A stretch of 64,000 nt of DNA, taken from NCBI GenBank assembly GCA_902571335.1, contig CACGBT010000001.1, positions 111,950 through 175,949 on the forward strand, in the 5' to 3' direction. Source of the stretch: an uncultured Prochlorococcus sp. Its GTDB lineage: Bacteria; Cyanobacteriota; Cyanobacteriia; PCC-6307; Cyanobiaceae. Shown here one piece after another: positions 1 through 6,716 of the stretch (the stretch's first letter is position 1; each line of letters begins with the position of its first letter). The notes under the pieces are model-generated. The model did no database searches, was not told where the DNA came from, and worked only from the letters and a program-made list of their open reading frames with translations. The translations under genes were made by a program, and so were the position numbers.

Positions 1-301
1 TTAATGCTTCTGCACAAATTAAATGAGCATCCCATTTTGTATTGTGATCACTTATTTCAATTGACCACTCAATTACTTTTTTGAAATGATCTGGCATCTC
101 CGAACCAATTTTTCTGCAAATTTGACATAGAACTGACAAAAGAGGAGGTTTTGATGGCCTTTTTAAATCTTTAATAAGACTAGGTTGTGTAAAAACACTT
201 GTATAGCGGATGTAGTCTATCAATTCATATTCTTCTTTAGTAAGAGCTGCTTTATCTAATGCTCTTTCAAATTCGTCTATGGGGGTTATGGGCCTATCCA
301 A
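1..301 (-). CDS. Conserved-looking hypothetical protein, partial (runs off the left edge)
   Basis: An open frame of 100 codons runs from a TTG at 301 to the first base with no stop, so the C-terminus lies outside the window. The product begins with a proline-rich MDRPITPIDEFERAL and continues as a charged soluble protein with a VLCQICRKIG stretch near residue 67. I see no signal peptide or membrane segment. The start lies 5 nt past the tatA stop on the same strand, so the two are probably co-transcribed. I do not recognise the family; the start codon is uncertain because the frame stays open upstream into tatA. Confidence 0.6.
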   Translation of the reverse strand, partial: MDRPITPIDEFERALDKAALTKEEYELIDYIRYTSVFTQPSLIKDLKRPSKPPLLSVLCQICRKIGSEMPDHFKKVIEWSIEISDHNTKWDAHLICAEAL

Positions 302-305
302 GATA

Positions 306-572
306 TTATTTTTTGCTGTTTTCTGAATCTATTTTTTCTTGATTAATTTCGTTGGTTTGATTGCTTTCTATAGATTTAGGAGATTCATCTTTATCTTCTT
401 CGTTCATAACTTGGTCGATTTCATTTTGAAATTCATTCGATGCTTTTTTAAGACTTTTCAAAGTTTTACCAAGCTGTTTCCCTAATTCTGGAAGCTTTTT
501 TGGACCAAAAATTAAAAGAGCTAAGATAAGTATTACAGTAACTTCAGGCAAACCTACACCAAAAATATTCAT
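306..572 (-). CDS. tatA: Twin-arginine translocase subunit TatA/E
   Basis: TatA polymerises to form the pore of the Tat pathway, which exports folded proteins across the thylakoid or plasma membrane. The 88-residue product has the family layout: a short N-terminal membrane helix (about 7-21), the FGP hinge at 22-24 followed by KKLPELG, an amphipathic helix (about 26-50) and a charged, disordered tail rich in Glu, Lys and Ser. Length is normal. Start is ATG at 572. The partial hypothetical gene follows within 5 nt. TatA and TatE/B-like forms cannot be separated from sequence alone. Confidence 0.93.
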   Translation of the reverse strand: MNIFGVGLPEVTVILILALLIFGPKKLPELGKQLGKTLKSLKKASNEFQNEIDQVMNEEDKDESPKSIESNQTNEINQEKIDSENSKK

Positions 573-663
573 AACTGATAACTATTTAACTAATTAGGAA
601 ATCTACTATTAAATATAGTCAAATCATGTGAAAATTTCATTCTCGGAAGAGCTTTTTTTAATA

Positions 664-801
664 TTAAAAAATTTTGAAAAATATTATTGTTATTAATACT
701 CCTTTAAAGAAAACTAACCAAAGTAATTGATAATCACTCAATTTGAATTTTTTTTGGTACCAATTTATAAGAGTTTTATGTTTGTCTATTAATTTTCTCA
801 T
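664..801 (-). CDS. Putative 45-residue membrane protein
   Basis: This small frame starts with ATG at 801 and fills most of the gap upstream of tatA. The product starts MRKLIDKHKTLINWYQKKF, a basic, aromatic N-terminal helix, then has LSDYQLLWLVFFKGVLI, which looks like one membrane helix, and ends in a hydrophobic FFKIF tail. The codon use and the ordered basic-then-hydrophobic layout look like a real protein rather than chance. I do not recognise a family. The call rests on composition and placement only. Confidence 0.55.
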   Translation of the reverse strand: MRKLIDKHKTLINWYQKKFKLSDYQLLWLVFFKGVLITIIFFKIF

Positions 802-976
802 TTCACCGAGATTATTTATTACTAACACTTATTTTATCTTAATTTCTTTTATTATTATTTTATAGAAATCCTAGATTCAATCCATAATAGATTATTCTAT
901 TAAACTTTAATCTTTTCTAAATTAATTTTTTCTAAACTATTGAAACCATTTGCTAAATATCTACTATCAAAAAAAA

Positions 977-1216
977 ATGAAGTACTTATTTGTTGTTTTT
1001 TACCTTTTTTTTCTAATTTATCCAGCTGAAGCCGTTACCACAAAAATGTTTAAAGTATTGGATACGTGTGCAAGATATCGCCTAGGTGAGATTAATGCTA
1101 ATGAGGCTATAGAAAAACTAAAATTAAAATTAACGAATCCTTCGACTATTCAGCCAAAGGACCTTGTAAAAAAATATTGCTCAGTATTTACTCCAAATGA
1201 AAAAATTGAATTTTAA
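977..1216 (+). CDS. Small secreted protein with signal peptide
   Basis: The 79-residue product opens with MKYLFVVFYLFFLIYPAEA, a clear Sec signal peptide with a probable cleavage site after AEA. The mature part is about 60 residues with two cysteines (DTCARY and KKYCSV) that could form a disulfide. The frame extends upstream to a TTG at 950, but ATG at 977 puts the signal peptide exactly at the N-terminus, so I prefer it. I do not recognise a domain. The location is predicted to be periplasm or thylakoid lumen. Confidence 0.65.
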   Translation: MKYLFVVFYLFFLIYPAEAVTTKMFKVLDTCARYRLGEINANEAIEKLKLKLTNPSTIQPKDLVKKYCSVFTPNEKIEF

Positions 1217-1232
1217 TCTTAGCAATACTTAT

Positions 1233-1367
1233 TTAATTATTCTTTTTTGAATAATCTTTGGCTTTGTTTCGTATTTCTTTAATTTTTTTAAAATTAGTTA
1301 TTTTTAAGTTAAAAATAACTCCCAAAAAAAGAATTAGAAATAAAAAAATATAAATTATTAATTCCAT
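1233..1367 (-). CDS. Putative 44-residue single-helix membrane protein
   Basis: The frame runs from ATG at 1367 to TAA at 1233-1235. The first 20 residues (MELIIYIFLFLILFLGVIF) form an almost uninterrupted hydrophobic helix. The remainder is a strongly basic tail (KKIKEIRNKAKDYSKKNN), so a cytoplasmic C-terminus is likely. It is convergent with the secreted-protein gene, with 16 nt between stops. This layout is typical of tiny cyanobacterial membrane peptides; no family is recognised. Confidence 0.5.
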   Translation of the reverse strand: MELIIYIFLFLILFLGVIFNLKITNFKKIKEIRNKAKDYSKKNN

Positions 1368-1516
1368 ATTATTGAATTAATAAATTCACCCTAGTTTATT
1401 TCAAAAATTTTTTAGTATCTTTTAAAACAAAAAAACTGACTTTAATATCAGTTATTTACTTTAAGGCCACAAAAAAAACACTTTAACCTCTAATATGTAA
1501 TTTTATAAGAATAATT

Positions 1517-1966
1517 GTGCAGATTGGAGATAAAATTCCAGAATTTTCTTTACTGGATCAAAATGGAGTTAAAAGATCAAATAAGGGTTTAAAAAATCCC
1601 CTTGTTTTGTTTTTTTATCCAAAAGATGATACGCCGGGTTGCACTATAGAAGTTTGCGGATTTAGAGATAAATATGACTTATTTAAAGTATTAGGTGCTC
1701 AAGTTTGGGGAGTAAGTAATGGAAGTACCTCAAGTCATTTGGCATTTGCTAATAAAAATAAATTACAATATCCATTACTTTGTGATACGAATGACTCTCT
1801 TAGGAAAACTTTTAAAGTTCCTAAAGTATTAGGTTTTATGGATGGTAGGGTAACTTACGTTATTGATCGCAAAGGGACAGTTAGGCATATTTTTAGAGAT
1901 TTATTGAATGGTCCTGAACACATTAAAGAGGCTATTAGAGTACTTAAGGAAATTCAAAATCAATAA
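1517..1966 (+). CDS. bcp: Thioredoxin-dependent peroxiredoxin, Bcp/PrxQ type
   Basis: The enzyme reduces hydrogen peroxide and organic peroxides using thioredoxin. The 149-residue protein has the AhpC/TSA thioredoxin fold with the signature FYPKDDTPGCTIEVCGFRD. Cys42 is the peroxidatic cysteine and Cys47 the resolving cysteine, the five-residue spacing typical of PrxQ/Bcp. No signal peptide is present, so it acts in the cytosol. The start is GTG at 1517. It appears monocistronic: the upstream 150 nt hold no convincing gene, and the next gene begins about 70 nt downstream. Confidence 0.93.
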   Translation: MQIGDKIPEFSLLDQNGVKRSNKGLKNPLVLFFYPKDDTPGCTIEVCGFRDKYDLFKVLGAQVWGVSNGSTSSHLAFANKNKLQYPLLCDTNDSLRKTFKVPKVLGFMDGRVTYVIDRKGTVRHIFRDLLNGPEHIKEAIRVLKEIQNQ

Positions 1967-2034
1967 ATTATTATTCAAAGAATTTTAGATTAATAAGTTT
2001 TGTTTTATTATAGTTTCAGCTTTTTTTTTAATAT

Positions 2035-2307
2035 ATGAAGAAAATGGGAATGCAGGCTGTTGATCTTGCTATTCAAAATGGAGTGGATCTTGACGGTACG
2101 CCAATCCCTCAAAAAATGCTAGATCTATACAACAGAATTATGGATGAGGAGAATAAAAGACAAAGGAGTGGTGTTAAAAAATCAATGAGAAATAGATGCG
2201 TTAAAACGGGTTCTAAGCATTTTGATAAGGAAACATTGAATCAATTATTAATAGACTCGGGATGGGAAGGTCTCAAAGAAAAGGAAATTTTATTTTTTTA
2301 TAACTAA
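2035..2307 (+). CDS. Conserved-looking small hypothetical protein
   Basis: The 90-residue soluble protein starts at ATG 2035 (MKKMGMQAVDLAIQNG), contains a DLDGTPIPQKMLDLYNR segment and a basic middle (KRQRSGVKKSMRNR), and ends with an aromatic tail. No membrane helix or signal peptide is seen. The TPIP(x)nMLxLY pattern and the charge distribution look like a real protein. I cannot assign a family. It lies alone between bcp and a convergent minus-strand membrane-protein gene. Confidence 0.6.
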   Translation: MKKMGMQAVDLAIQNGVDLDGTPIPQKMLDLYNRIMDEENKRQRSGVKKSMRNRCVKTGSKHFDKETLNQLLIDSGWEGLKEKEILFFYN

Positions 2308-2407
2308 AAAAAATTTTAAATTATCTTAAAATTTAATAATGGTAACTTTGCTTAAATTTAAAAACTGAGAAATAATAAAAATTTTTTTTAGATCTAATTT
2401 TTTTGAA

Positions 2408-2752
2408 TTATTTAGACCATCCTTTTTTGTTAGAGGATATTATTTTCTCTTTTTCAGCTTTTGTTTTATTACTTGCTTTTTTGAAAGCCAAGTTGGCTTC
2501 TATTACTGTGACTATTGATATGAAAAAAAGACCAGAAATTCCAATTATTTGTTCATTTTGAGAGGGTTCTGAATCACCTTGTAAAAAAATACCTAAAGCG
2601 AACCATGCAGTACTAGCAGTGATGGTAAAAAAATAGGGTTTCCATCTTCTTTGATATAAGTATCCCGATCCTAAACCAGGAAGAAAATTTAAAAAAGATG
2701 CAACCCACCCTTTTGAAGATGCAAGTATTTCGTCTCTTGAGGGATAAGACAT
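2408..2752 (-). CDS. Small membrane protein with GxGxGYLYQRRW motif
   Basis: The 114-residue product has a short cytoplasmic N-terminus, a first hydrophobic segment around residues 15-33 containing FLPGLGSGYLYQRRWKPY, then two membrane helices (about 39-58 and 68-88) and a lysine-rich tail. The glycine-rich segment before YQRRW resembles the motif of TM2-like small membrane proteins, but I am not certain of the family. It lies 5 nt behind a 34-residue membrane peptide gene on the same strand; the two probably form an operon. Confidence 0.65.
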   Translation of the reverse strand: MSYPSRDEILASSKGWVASFLNFLPGLGSGYLYQRRWKPYFFTITASTAWFALGIFLQGDSEPSQNEQIIGISGLFFISIVTVIEANLAFKKASNKTKAEKEKIISSNKKGWSK

Positions 2753-2757
2753 TTATG

Positions 2758-2862
2758 TTAGGTATTTATTAAATGTGAGTTTATATAAGCAAAAGATATT
2801 GCTGCACAAATTACCCAACTAAAAGGTAAAAACATTCTTATTTTTTCTTTATTATTGTTCAT
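2758..2862 (-). CDS. Putative 34-residue membrane peptide
   Basis: The frame runs from ATG at 2862 to TAA at 2758-2760. The product has a charged head (MNNNKEKIR) followed by one hydrophobic segment (MFLPFSWVICAAISFAYI) and a short polar tail. Its stop lies only 5 nt before the start of the 114-residue membrane protein gene, an operon-like spacing that supports it being real and functionally linked. No family is recognised. Confidence 0.5.
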   Translation of the reverse strand: MNNNKEKIRMFLPFSWVICAAISFAYINSHLINT

Positions 2863-2931
2863 TTTTTAATTATGGAAAATATTTTTAAAATCTGTGGATT
2901 TAATAGATACCTTAAAACTATAAGAATTAAA

Positions 2932-2954
2932 AAAGACGGTTTTTAACCGTCTTT
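2932..2954 (-). terminator. Rho-independent terminator of the 78-residue coiled-coil gene
   Basis: There is a perfect 9-bp inverted repeat, AAAGACGGT / ACCGTCTTT, with a 5-nt loop. It lies 27 nt past the stop at 2982 and, read on the minus strand, is followed by a run of T residues. The stem is visibly more GC-rich than its surroundings. Confidence 0.8.
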
Positions 2955-2981
2955 GAAAAAAGTAATTTCTCTAAAAATAAA

Positions 2982-3218
2982 TTATTTATCTTTTGAGGCT
3001 GAGAGTACTTTAAGTTCTTTTTTTACTTCTTTTTCTCTCTCTTCAAGATGTTTTAGTTGAGCTTTAAAAGCATCTTCAAGTCTTACTTTTTGTGTTGTAA
3101 TTTCATCAAGCTCTTCTTGATGTTGGTTTTTCTTTAACTCCTTCATTTCACTATCGGAAATAACATATACAGGGCGATATGAAGGTGTTTCAAAAAGAAG
3201 ATCAAACATTGAATACAT
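2982..3218 (-). CDS. Small coiled-coil hypothetical protein
   Basis: The 78-residue product has an N-terminal MFDLLFETPSYRPVYVISDS segment that looks like a folded or docking motif, followed by a long charged helix from about residue 25 to the end. That helix is rich in Glu and Lys with heptad-like Leu and Val spacing, so a coiled coil is likely. Start may be Met1 (3218) or Met4 (3209). A strong terminator follows. Function is unknown. Confidence 0.6.
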   Translation of the reverse strand: MYSMFDLLFETPSYRPVYVISDSEMKELKKNQHQEELDEITTQKVRLEDAFKAQLKHLEEREKEVKKELKVLSASKDK

Positions 3219-3261
3219 AAGTGACCTTTGAATTAGTACAAATTAAATATCTGATAATTCT

Positions 3262-3363
3262 TTGGAATATGAAAGGATAAATACCGAAGATATTGATACG
3301 GCAAATACACCGAATTACGGTTTACCTAACATAACCGCCCAGTATTTACCGATCGAATTTTAA
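3262..3363 (+). CDS. Possible 33-residue micro-ORF
   Basis: In the gap upstream of arfB a TTG-initiated frame encodes a polar peptide ending ITAQYLPIEF. Base composition here is noticeably richer in C and G than neighbouring spacers, and the frame ends naturally in TAA. It has only weak support: no clear ribosome binding site, a TTG start and no recognised homologue. It could instead be a remnant of a larger gene or a transcribed leader. Confidence 0.25.
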   Translation: MEYERINTEDIDTANTPNYGLPNITAQYLPIEF

Positions 3364-3422
3364 GGTATGTTTTAAAGTATTAAGAAGATGATTCTAAAAA
3401 TTTAAATCAAAAAGAACTAAAA

Positions 3423-3851
3423 ATGGATTTAAAAATTACTAAAACATTAGTAATCCCATCCAACGAAATTAAGTGGCGATTTTCCAGATCCTCCGGTCCT
3501 GGAGGGCAAAATGTAAATAAAATTGAAAGCAGAGTAGAGATTATTTTTAATTTAGAAGATTCCAAAGTATTAAATGATTATCAGAAAGAAATTCTTAAGA
3601 GAAACTTGAAAAATAAATTAGTGAATAATAGCTTACGTTTAGCGGTTCAAGAACACAGAAATCAATTATTAAATAGGCAGCTAGCTTTAATGAAATTTAG
3701 TTCAATAATAAAAAATGCTTTAAATAAACCTTTTAAATTAAGAAAATATACACAACCCACTAAAGCATCACAAAATAAAAGAGTTGAGGTTAAGAAAAAA
3801 CGTGGCGAATTGAAAAAAAGTAGACAAAAAGAAAAAACATATCAAATATGA
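3423..3851 (+). CDS. arfB: ArfB-type ribosome-rescue peptidyl-tRNA hydrolase
   Basis: ArfB/YaeJ (ICT1-like) enters stalled ribosomes lacking a stop codon and hydrolyses the peptidyl-tRNA. The 142-residue protein is a single RF-1 catalytic domain without codon-recognition domains. The catalytic GGQ lies at 27-29 within SSGPGGQNVNK. A long basic C-terminal tail (about 105-142, many Lys and Arg) is the part that in this family probes the empty mRNA channel. Start is ATG at 3423. It appears monocistronic. Confidence 0.9.
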   Translation: MDLKITKTLVIPSNEIKWRFSRSSGPGGQNVNKIESRVEIIFNLEDSKVLNDYQKEILKRNLKNKLVNNSLRLAVQEHRNQLLNRQLALMKFSSIIKNALNKPFKLRKYTQPTKASQNKRVEVKKKRGELKKSRQKEKTYQI

Positions 3852-3923
3852 ATAAACTAAATAAATATTTCCATCGCAAATTGTAAGGAAAGCCTATTAT
3901 TAATTTAATTTCATTTTGGTTTA

Positions 3924-4172
3924 TTGAATATAACTAATGATTTCTGGTTAATTGACTCCAATTTTGTAGGGGTGATGCGTTTCTACAAAGATAGAGATAA
4001 TTCTGATAAATCTATTGATTATATGTTTATTGAAGAAGGAATTATTATGGGAATTCATGGAGAAAATCCTCCATTAATGAAAACTAGAAAAAAAATTGTT
4101 ATTGAAGAAGCAAGATTATTATGGCAAAAATTGTTAAATGAAGGTTGGCAAAAAACTAATAAAAAATGGTGA
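3924..4172 (+). CDS. DUF1651-like small protein, copy 1
   Basis: The 82-residue protein starts at TTG 3924; the alignment with the ATG-started paralog at 14511-14777 supports this start. Shared features are WLI(D/N)S near the N-terminus, an RF.K...D patch, YxFxxxGxIxGxxGxxPPxM in the middle and an Lxx(E/Q)GWxKTxxxW ending. This pattern matches my recollection of the picocyanobacterial DUF1651 family, whose function is unknown. No membrane helix is seen. Confidence 0.7.
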   Translation: MNITNDFWLIDSNFVGVMRFYKDRDNSDKSIDYMFIEEGIIMGIHGENPPLMKTRKKIVIEEARLLWQKLLNEGWQKTNKKW

Positions 4173-4194
4173 GGAAATTCTACAAAAATTTTTT

Positions 4195-4365
4195 TTAATT
4201 TAAGAAAGTAAATGAACCTTTAGGGTATAGCTTGGAAATTTTTTCCTTTTGCAAATATTTCTTTTTTTTGACGTCGTTTTCATATCTTCTCAACATCATT
4301 AGATAGTTTGTAACTCCAAAAATTATTAAAAACACAATAAATCTTATTCCTGCATCAAAGTTCAT
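4195..4365 (-). CDS. Small membrane-anchored basic protein (56 residues)
   Basis: The product starts MNFDAGIRFIVFLIIFGVTN, one membrane helix, followed by MMLRRYENDVKKKK and a positively charged tail ending GSFTFLN. The frame extends 14 codons upstream to a TTG, but ATG at 4365 puts the helix near the N-terminus and is preferred. It lies downstream of the CPBP protease gene on the same strand with about 60 nt between. Function is unknown. Confidence 0.5.
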   Translation of the reverse strand: MNFDAGIRFIVFLIIFGVTNYLMMLRRYENDVKKKKYLQKEKISKLYPKGSFTFLN

Positions 4366-4427
4366 ATGAATATTAAGCTTTATTTTAATCTGACAATTAC
4401 TAATCAAAAATCAATCGGTATTTATAT

Positions 4428-5288
4428 CTAATTAATACGTCTAGTAAAAATCTTTTTTGATTGTACGGTATAAAAAATACATAATAAAAGTAATATTAAA
4501 ATTGCACTAAAGCTTCCGATTGGGTTTGGAATATTTTGTGTAAAAGGCCCTGCTAAAAAAGAAGGTGTATTTTCTTTGAATTCTATTAATCCGTTATTTA
4601 ATAAAAACCAAATACCCACTAGTCCTCCATGAATGCCTATGCAATTCCATAAAGAACCTTTATCTCTAATTTTTACTAATGATAGAAATATCCCAAGTAA
4701 AATAAATCCCAAACGTAATCCTACTATGTTCCAAAAGATCTCATTTGATAAATTATGAACGAAGCTAAAAACTATAGCTTGTAAAGCTATTGATATTTTT
4801 GTGCCATATTCAAATTTTAATTCTTCTAGTAACCAGCCCCTAAAAATTATTTCCTCTGCGAATCCAACACCTAATCCCAGTAGAATAGAATTTAACAATA
4901 TTATTGGCGAGAATTCACCTATCCAAGAAATATAATTTTTTTGCAATAGTGGTACCAGAATTAGAATTATTAAAACTAAAGCAAATAAAATACCTTGTGA
5001 AAAATTGAAAAAGTTTTTCAAGAATTTGTCTTTTGTTATCCCAAGAAGTATCCAAGCACTTGATTTGTTATGTTTGATATAAAACCAATATGGGAGTAAA
5101 AAGATAAAAAGTAAGAAAGTAATAATAGTACCAATTAATGATAAATTATCTTTTTCAAAATTAAACAATAAAAGTGGCTGAGATAAAGCCCAGCCAATGC
5201 CATAAAGAATAGGAATAAAAAATATAGTGGATAAAAATCTTGGTCTTAAAAGAAAAAAACCTCTAATTAGTATCATTAAATTTTTCAT
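4428..5288 (-). CDS. CPBP-family intramembrane metalloprotease (CAAX/Abi family)
   Basis: This 286-residue multi-pass membrane protein has the family motifs in order: EExxxR in GFAEEIIFRGWLLEEL (Glu145, Glu146, Arg150), FxxxH in FSFVHN (His178) and a third histidine in GIHGGLVG (His220). About eight hydrophobic helices are visible. Family members are membrane glutamic/metal-type proteases; in cyanobacteria their substrates are mostly unknown. It follows the 65-residue gene at 5306-5503 by 17 nt on the same strand, so an operon is likely. Confidence 0.85.
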   Translation of the reverse strand: MKNLMILIRGFFLLRPRFLSTIFFIPILYGIGWALSQPLLLFNFEKDNLSLIGTIITFLLFIFLLPYWFYIKHNKSSAWILLGITKDKFLKNFFNFSQGILFALVLIILILVPLLQKNYISWIGEFSPIILLNSILLGLGVGFAEEIIFRGWLLEELKFEYGTKISIALQAIVFSFVHNLSNEIFWNIVGLRLGFILLGIFLSLVKIRDKGSLWNCIGIHGGLVGIWFLLNNGLIEFKENTPSFLAGPFTQNIPNPIGSFSAILILLLLCIFYTVQSKKIFTRRIN

Positions 5289-5305
5289 TTTACTTTGAAT
5301 ATTAA

Positions 5306-5503
5306 TTAACCCCAGCCTTTGCCTTTTATTATTCTAACTACTTGTTCAAAAAGTTTTAGCTTTTTCTTTTTACTATAATTTATGTTTTTTGAAAGATTAG
5401 ATAAATCTTTATAAAATTGCCGAGTTATTTTATCTTCTTTATCACTAGGCCATAGTAAGTCTGAGCCCTCTTCATATTCTTCTTTATATCTTTCTTTATT
5501 CAA
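5306..5503 (-). CDS. Small charged hypothetical protein (65 residues)
   Basis: The product is soluble and highly charged: an acidic N-terminal part (KEEYEEGSDLLWPSDKED) then a basic helical C-terminal part ending in RIIKGKGWG. The only available start is TTG at 5503. It is tightly followed by the CPBP protease gene. I do not recognise a family; a role linked to the protease is only suggested by position. Confidence 0.5.
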   Translation of the reverse strand: MNKERYKEEYEEGSDLLWPSDKEDKITRQFYKDLSNLSKNINYSKKKKLKLFEQVVRIIKGKGWG

Positions 5504-5592
5504 ATTTTTTTTATATCGTAATAATTTAAATTTTACTTATTGCAAATGCTTAAAAGTGATGTTTATTAAATTTGTGTATTTATTTTAAATTT

Positions 5593-5682
5593 ATGCTGAT
5601 TAATCTTTCAACTTTAGTTTTTACATTATTATCTCCATTGCTTATTTTTGCAGTAATAGTATCGGTTTACTTATTTCATTAG
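5593..5682 (+). CDS. Putative 29-residue single-helix membrane peptide
   Basis: ATG at 5593 to TAG at 5680-5682 encodes MLINLSTLVFTLLSPLLIF followed by AVIVSVYLFH: one continuous membrane helix with almost no soluble part. Size and layout resemble low-molecular-weight photosystem or cytochrome b6f subunits (PsaI, PetL, Psb30), but the sequence does not match any that I recall, so no assignment is made. Confidence 0.45.
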   Translation: MLINLSTLVFTLLSPLLIFAVIVSVYLFH

Positions 5683-5710
5683 GAAGTATTTAAAAATAAA
5701 CTTAATTAAT

Positions 5711-5806
5711 TTAAGGGTGTATTATGCCTACTTTTTCTAATGCAAATGATAAAACTGCAATTACAGCCATTAGTGTTAAGATCTTGTTCTTTTTGATGAA
5801 ATCCAT
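5711..5806 (-). CDS. Putative 31-residue single-helix membrane peptide
   Basis: ATG at 5806 to TAA at 5711-5713 encodes a basic head (MDFIKKNK), one helix (ILTLMAVIAVLSFALEKVG) and a short tail IIHP. The positive-inside layout and alanine/valine-rich helix look like a genuine protein, and better than the longer plus-strand frame through the same bases, which is low-complexity. It is convergent with the 29-residue peptide gene. No family is recognised. Confidence 0.5.
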   Translation of the reverse strand: MDFIKKNKILTLMAVIAVLSFALEKVGIIHP

Positions 5807-5880
5807 AATGCATATTAATAATCTTTTTATTAAATTCTTATATAAAATAATAAAAAATTATAATCATTATAACAATTACA

Positions 5881-6021
5881 ATGGAACCCATTTATTTAGG
5901 AGATTTAGTTCCCTCAATAGCTTCTTATAAAAAGATAATTGAAAAATATGATAAAGGTATAAAAGAAGGGGAATTTTATGAAGAACCTATTGGAGGAGAT
6001 TTTAATTACCCTGATTGGTAA
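5881..6021 (+). CDS. Small soluble hypothetical protein (46 residues)
   Basis: ATG at 5881 to TAA at 6019-6021. The product starts MEPIYLGDLVPSIASYKKII, then has a charged middle and ends GGDFNYPDW. No membrane helix is present. The next gene starts 2 nt after the stop, on the same strand, so the two are probably one transcript. Function is unknown. Confidence 0.5.
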   Translation: MEPIYLGDLVPSIASYKKIIEKYDKGIKEGEFYEEPIGGDFNYPDW

Positions 6022-6023
6022 AT

Positions 6024-6206
6024 ATGCTTACTACAAAAATAACTTTTGCCTTGGCAGATTGGATTAGAGAGTGGCGTAAGTGCCGGGATAAGAATCCTTC
6101 TATTGATGAGTGTGTAAAATTTGTTCAGTGGAAATTAGAAGATTATAAACTTTCTGATAGTGATAAAAGAATAATTGAATCTATTTTGCTCTATGAATCT
6201 GAATAA
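6024..6206 (+). CDS. Small hypothetical protein (60 residues)
   Basis: The product starts MLTTKITFALADWIREWR and contains an acidic, helical second half (KFVQWKLEDYKLSDSDKRII). ATG at 6024 follows the upstream 46-residue gene by 2 nt; an upstream in-frame TTG at 6015 would overlap that gene and is less likely. The protein is soluble and of unknown function. Confidence 0.6.
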   Translation: MLTTKITFALADWIREWRKCRDKNPSIDECVKFVQWKLEDYKLSDSDKRIIESILLYESE

Positions 6207-6344
6207 ATAAGGGATTATAGACTTTAATTTTTATATTTATCTATAAAAAACAAAGGATCATTAAAATCCTCTTACAAATTAAGAAAAAAGTAAATCAGCA
6301 TATTTACGGATTTACTGAAAATATAAAAAGGAGTAATTTATAAA

Positions 6345-6644
6345 TGTTGAGTTCGGAGGCAATCTAAATGATTGATAGTCCGCCTGAAATTTAGCAAATT
6401 CCAAAATATAGGAAGCGTATTCCTGAGAATGGGATTATTCGAAAATTAAAGTTCAATCAATTAGTCTGATAAGACTTCGCTTTATAATTACTAGCGACAA
6501 TAGGGACTGAAATTATCGAGAGAAATCCCCGAATTCACGTATTCTAGGTTTATGAGTAAATAGACTTTAAAATATGTAATTTTATATCCTGTAAGAAGGA
6601 AATCAAATATTAAAAAGGACTGTACAAGCAGTCCTTTTTTTGTT
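6345..6644 (+). ncRNA. Candidate structured non-coding RNA of about 300 nt
   Basis: No convincing frame exists from 6207 to 6716, yet the sequence is locally GC-rich and highly self-complementary. GAATGGGATT (6427-6436) pairs with AATCCC..ATTC (6524-6536); TTCG (6438-6441) with CGAG (6517-6520); and the flanking AGGAAGCGT (6410-6418) with ACGTATTCT (6537-6545, one bulge). Inside lie AGTC/GACT and CGC/GCG hairpins. Together they form a long interrupted rod. A strong plus-strand terminator closes the region. The 5' end is not defined; an AT-rich TATAAA-like element lies just upstream near 6322-6345. I cannot match it to RNase P RNA, tmRNA or SRP RNA; a 6S-like rod is possible but unproven. Confidence 0.6.
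6612..6639 (+). terminator. Strong Rho-independent terminator
   Basis: AAAAAGGACTG / CAGTCCTTTTT form a perfect 11-bp stem with a 6-nt loop (TACAAG), followed by TTTGTTT. It lies 78 nt before the pip start and ends the candidate ncRNA on the plus strand. Confidence 0.88.
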
Positions 6645-6716
6645 TAACAAATTTCTTCTAAATTAGACTTCTTTTTGGATAATATGGATTAATAAAGTGA
6701 TTAAAAATATTTCAAA

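Noticed and set aside
1430..1456. AACTGA...TCAGTT hairpin before bcp
   Set aside because: Only a 6-bp AT-rich stem without a T-run on either strand; could be chance in this composition.
5724..5930. Plus-strand frame of 68 codons
   Set aside because: Low-complexity product rich in Asn, Lys, Tyr and Phe; the opposite strand gives a better membrane peptide at 5711-5806, and a real gene starts at 5881 in another frame.
6207..6716. RNase P RNA, tmRNA, SRP RNA or a riboswitch as identity of the structured region
   Set aside because: I find no RNase P core (GAGGAAAGUCC-like), no tmRNA tag frame or tRNA-like end, no SRP tetraloop core, and the next gene (pip) is not a usual riboswitch target.
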